NCBI GenBank assembly: GCA_016212735.1
Contig: JACRDZ010000032.1
Span: forward strand, 1-7,911
Length of the DNA: 7,911 nucleotides
Direction: 5' to 3'
DNA from: Candidatus Firestoneibacteriota bacterium
GTDB lineage: Bacteria > JACRDZ01
Of the stretch, positions 5,674 through 7,911 are shown in pieces. The notes below the pieces were generated by a model. That model saw only the letters and a program-made list of their open reading frames with translations. It was not told the origin of the DNA and ran no database searches. The translations under genes were made by a program, and so were the position numbers. The stretch's first letter is position 1. Each line of letters opens with the position of its first letter.

Positions 5674-7331
5674 TATTTATTTATCTTATATATTTTTATT
5701 GTTGGTCCTGGATATTCAGGTTCACCTTCTATTATTTTTACAAGTGTACATTCTTTTTCCAGATCTTTATAAAATTTTATTTGTATAGGGTATGTTTGAG
5801 GAGCAGCTTCATGACGTGCATAAATACCGCTATCTATCATAATATAATCAAAATCTTTTTTATATAATTTTAAATTATAATACTGTGGAATCCATGGAAG
5901 AATTAATAGCTGATATACAGGTCTGGATAAAAATTTTTCTTCAATAGTTTTTCTTTTAGAGTTGTACGCGGGATCATTCATGATTTCTCTGATTTTCTGG
6001 TAATGTAAAACCGGCGGACTGTATGTGGTCCCCAATATTCTTGTCCCTGGGACAATATTTGCTTCAATCCATTCAACTCCTTTTATTCGTGATTCTTTAT
6101 TAGATATGTATTTCCCTTCTTTTATACATGCATAAATATTATTCCCTGATAATAAAATAACTGCAAATAGAAGAATAAAATTTTTATTTAAATCGCTTGT
6201 TTTTAATTTTTCTACTATTTCTACTAAAATGTATGCAGCAAATAAAAGGAAGAAAGGCACGGCTGTAACCATATAATTGGCAAAATGCACACCTCCGCCA
6301 AATTCAATCATTAAAAAATATGAAGTTAAGAAAAGGATTAATAATAAACAGTCTTTTCTCCGTTTGAAAAGAGCGTATCCAATACCGGTGAAGCCAAATA
6401 ATAAAAGAGGAATCCCGATAGCTGGCGGAAGATTTATAGTAATATGATGTATAATTTTGCTGTCGTATGCATTTTCAAAACCAAACCATTTGCCAGGAAT
6501 TGTATTGCGTTTATTTGCAAGATAATTAGTAACTTCAGAAAAGCTCAGTACACTATAAGGAGTGCTGAGAAAATAGGCTATCCCTATACAAAAAAAACAT
6601 AAAATAATATTTTTATTTATGATTTTTTTAAAAGACAATCCTGACTGTTTAATAAAGAAAATATGAGCTAATATAATTTCAAATATAAGTGCAACAGGGA
6701 AATATTTTGTCCCCATACCCATCCCTGTTAATATCCCTCCCCAAACGTAAGCAGAGGTTTTCCCGTTTTTATATATATTATATATAGGGATAAAACTTAA
6801 GACTACAAAAAGCGTGACATAAACATCAGGATAATAATAATGTGAATATTTAACAAAAAGAGGTGAGAATGAAAGAAAGAACGCGCTTATAAGTCCAGCA
6901 GTTTCATTAAAATATTTTTTCCCTGTATGATATAAAGCATATATTGTAGATACACCAAATATAACACTTCCAATACGGGCTAATAGATAGAAGAATTGCG
7001 TATTAGTAACAAATTGTACTGTGAAATCAGCAGTGTCTTTGTAAATCCCAAATATTTTTCCTGCTAAAAAAACAATTCCTTGCATTATAAAAGCTATATA
7101 TAAATAGAATTGCGGATATAGAAACCAGTGAGGATTAAAATCCCATTCTTTCCAGAAATTAAAAACTCTTAATAATTGATCTTCTTCTCCCCATAGAGCA
7201 TTTGTATGAGATGACAGACCGTGGTTTATTCCGTAAATCTGGATAATAAAACCTAATATTAAAATTAAAATTAATATTATTATATATATATTTATAAAGG
7301 AAGTATTCTTTTGTATGTTATTATTTTTCAT
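5673..7331 (-). CDS. GT39/PMT-like membrane glycosyltransferase (ArnT-type fold)
   Basis: This polytopic protein has 552 residues from the ATG at 7331; an in-frame ATG at 7370 would give 565. Numbering here is from 7370. The first membrane helix is about 26-47. An external loop carries an acidic EED cluster (62-64), where the family has its catalytic Asp/Glu, then DFNPHWFLYPQFYLYI (77-91), the segment that follows in this subfamily. Further helices lie at about 91-108, 127-147, 156-174, 182-199, 223-240, 253-270, 313-334, 340-354, 365-384 and 397-410. A soluble C-terminal domain of about 145 residues ends the protein. Such enzymes take a sugar from a polyprenyl-phosphate donor and transfer it to lipid or protein outside the membrane. 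The later start is preferred because it overlaps the upstream gene by only 11 bp; neither start has a good ribosome site. Confidence 0.8.
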   Translation of the reverse strand: MKNNNIQKNTSFINIYIIILILILILGFIIQIYGINHGLSSHTNALWGEEDQLLRVFNFWKEWDFNPHWFLYPQFYLYIAFIMQGIVFLAGKIFGIYKDTADFTVQFVTNTQFFYLLARIGSVIFGVSTIYALYHTGKKYFNETAGLISAFFLSFSPLFVKYSHYYYPDVYVTLFVVLSFIPIYNIYKNGKTSAYVWGGILTGMGMGTKYFPVALIFEIILAHIFFIKQSGLSFKKIINKNIILCFFCIGIAYFLSTPYSVLSFSEVTNYLANKRNTIPGKWFGFENAYDSKIIHHITINLPPAIGIPLLLFGFTGIGYALFKRRKDCLLLILFLTSYFLMIEFGGGVHFANYMVTAVPFFLLFAAYILVEIVEKLKTSDLNKNFILLFAVILLSGNNIYACIKEGKYISNKESRIKGVEWIEANIVPGTRILGTTYSPPVLHYQKIREIMNDPAYNSKRKTIEEKFLSRPVYQLLILPWIPQYYNLKLYKKDFDYIMIDSGIYARHEAAPQTYPIQIKFYKDLEKECTLVKIIEGEPEYPGPTIKIYKINK

Positions 7332-7911
7332 GAATTTTTTCGCTAATAATCTGTTTGATAGAATATTCATCTTTTTGCTGCAGTGTATTTGAAATCATTT
7401 CTCCTAGAAGACCTATAGAAATAAGCTGGATTCCAACAATTATAACAAGAATAGAAAATATTAGAAGAGGGAATTTCCCCAGAATACTGTCATATAAAAT
7501 ATGAAGATAAACAAGATAAAAACCAATAGCAGTACCAATAGAAACCAGAAGAAATCCCCATAAACCAAATAAATGTAATGGGCGTTTTATGTATTTTACT
7601 AAAAACAAAACTGTTAACAGATCAAAAAAGCCATGGAAAAATCGTTCTATTCCGAATTTTGAAATTCCTGATTTACGAGCATGATGTGTTACTTTTATTT
7701 CTCCAATACTGTATCCATGCCAGTATGCTAGAACAGGCAAATATCTATGGAGTTCACCATAAACCTTAATATGTTCTGTAACTTCTTTGCGATAAGCTTT
7801 AAATCCACAATTAAAATCGTGAATTTTTATACCTGTAGTAAAAGCAGTAATATAATTAAAAAATTTTGAAGGAATAGTTTTTGTAACAGGATCAAATCTT
7901 TTATATTTCCA
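7321..7911 (-). CDS. Polyprenyl-phosphate glycosyltransferase (GT2, DPM/GtrB-like), 5' part missing
   Basis: The reading frame is open to the window edge. The 196 residues seen are the C-terminal part of a GT2 enzyme; the nucleotide-sugar-binding part and DxD motif lie beyond base 7911. Recognisable pieces are KRFDPVTKTIPSKFFN (4-19), HDFNCGFKAYR (31-41), YGELHRYLPVLAYW (51-64) and HHARKSGISKFG (76-87), all in the order found in dolichol/undecaprenyl-phosphate sugar synthases. Two membrane helices follow (about 115-137 and 148-171) and a short cytoplasmic tail, as in GtrB-type proteins. It would transfer a sugar from UDP- or GDP-sugar to undecaprenyl phosphate. A TTG at 7740 is an internal Leu, not the start. 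The next gene, a GT39 enzyme that uses such lipid-linked sugars, overlaps its end. Confidence 0.88.
   Translation of the reverse strand, partial: WKYKRFDPVTKTIPSKFFNYITAFTTGIKIHDFNCGFKAYRKEVTEHIKVYGELHRYLPVLAYWHGYSIGEIKVTHHARKSGISKFGIERFFHGFFDLLTVLFLVKYIKRPLHLFGLWGFLLVSIGTAIGFYLVYLHILYDSILGKFPLLIFSILVIIVGIQLISIGLLGEMISNTLQQKDEYSIKQIISEKIHEK

Noticed and set aside
7321..7740. A small 139-residue membrane protein starting at TTG 7740
   Set aside because: The frame continues upstream to the window edge with clear GT2 residues (HDFNCGFKAYR, YGELHRY). The TTG is an internal codon of a larger gene.
7578..7769. Plus-strand open frame of 63 codons
   Set aside because: It is antisense to the conserved GT2 motifs (YGELHRY, SGISKFG) and has no family resemblance.
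1..7911. CRISPR arrays, tRNA or rRNA genes, transposase genes
   Set aside because: No regularly spaced repeats, tRNA-like cloverleaf arms, rRNA segments or transposase motifs were seen on either strand.

Overview
The window is AT-rich bacterial DNA (roughly 30 % GC by eye) with standard-code genes. It suggests an uncultivated anaerobe of the Elusimicrobiota/Omnitrophota type. That guess rests only on base composition, the tandem B12-binding radical SAM genes, the GT39-type glycosyltransferase and a CACAGAG/CTCTGTG repeat. No marker gene is present, so the taxonomy is weak.

The left end (1-158) holds a CACAGAG...CTCTGTG inverted repeat and a small hairpin. A single-domain response regulator (159-521, minus) follows. 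A 223-bp divergent intergenic region (522-744) carries a 20-bp hairpin, a candidate promoter for each side, and a 40-bp dyad over the -10 region of a toxin-antitoxin operon. That operon (745-1411, plus) encodes a ribbon-helix-helix antitoxin and a COG1569-type PIN-domain ribonuclease.

The middle (1408-2831, minus) is the wreck of a NarL/DesK-type two-component system. The kinase ORF ends at its G2 box and lacks the end of the ATPase domain. The LuxR-type response regulator behind it begins in the last third of its receiver domain and has lost the phospho-acceptor Asp. One internal deletion of roughly 350-400 bp would explain both ends. The kinase also lacks a credible start: its membrane domain begins directly after the stop codon of the next gene, in the same frame.

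The right half (2832-7911, minus) is a compact operon read from right to left: a GT2 polyprenyl-phosphate glycosyltransferase (5' end outside the window), a membrane GT39/PMT-like glycosyltransferase, and two related B12-binding radical SAM enzymes. The genes overlap or lie 19 bp apart. The GT2 enzyme probably makes a lipid-linked sugar and the GT39 enzyme transfers it outside the membrane. The radical SAM pair probably modifies the sugar, the lipid or the acceptor. The promoter lies beyond base 7911.
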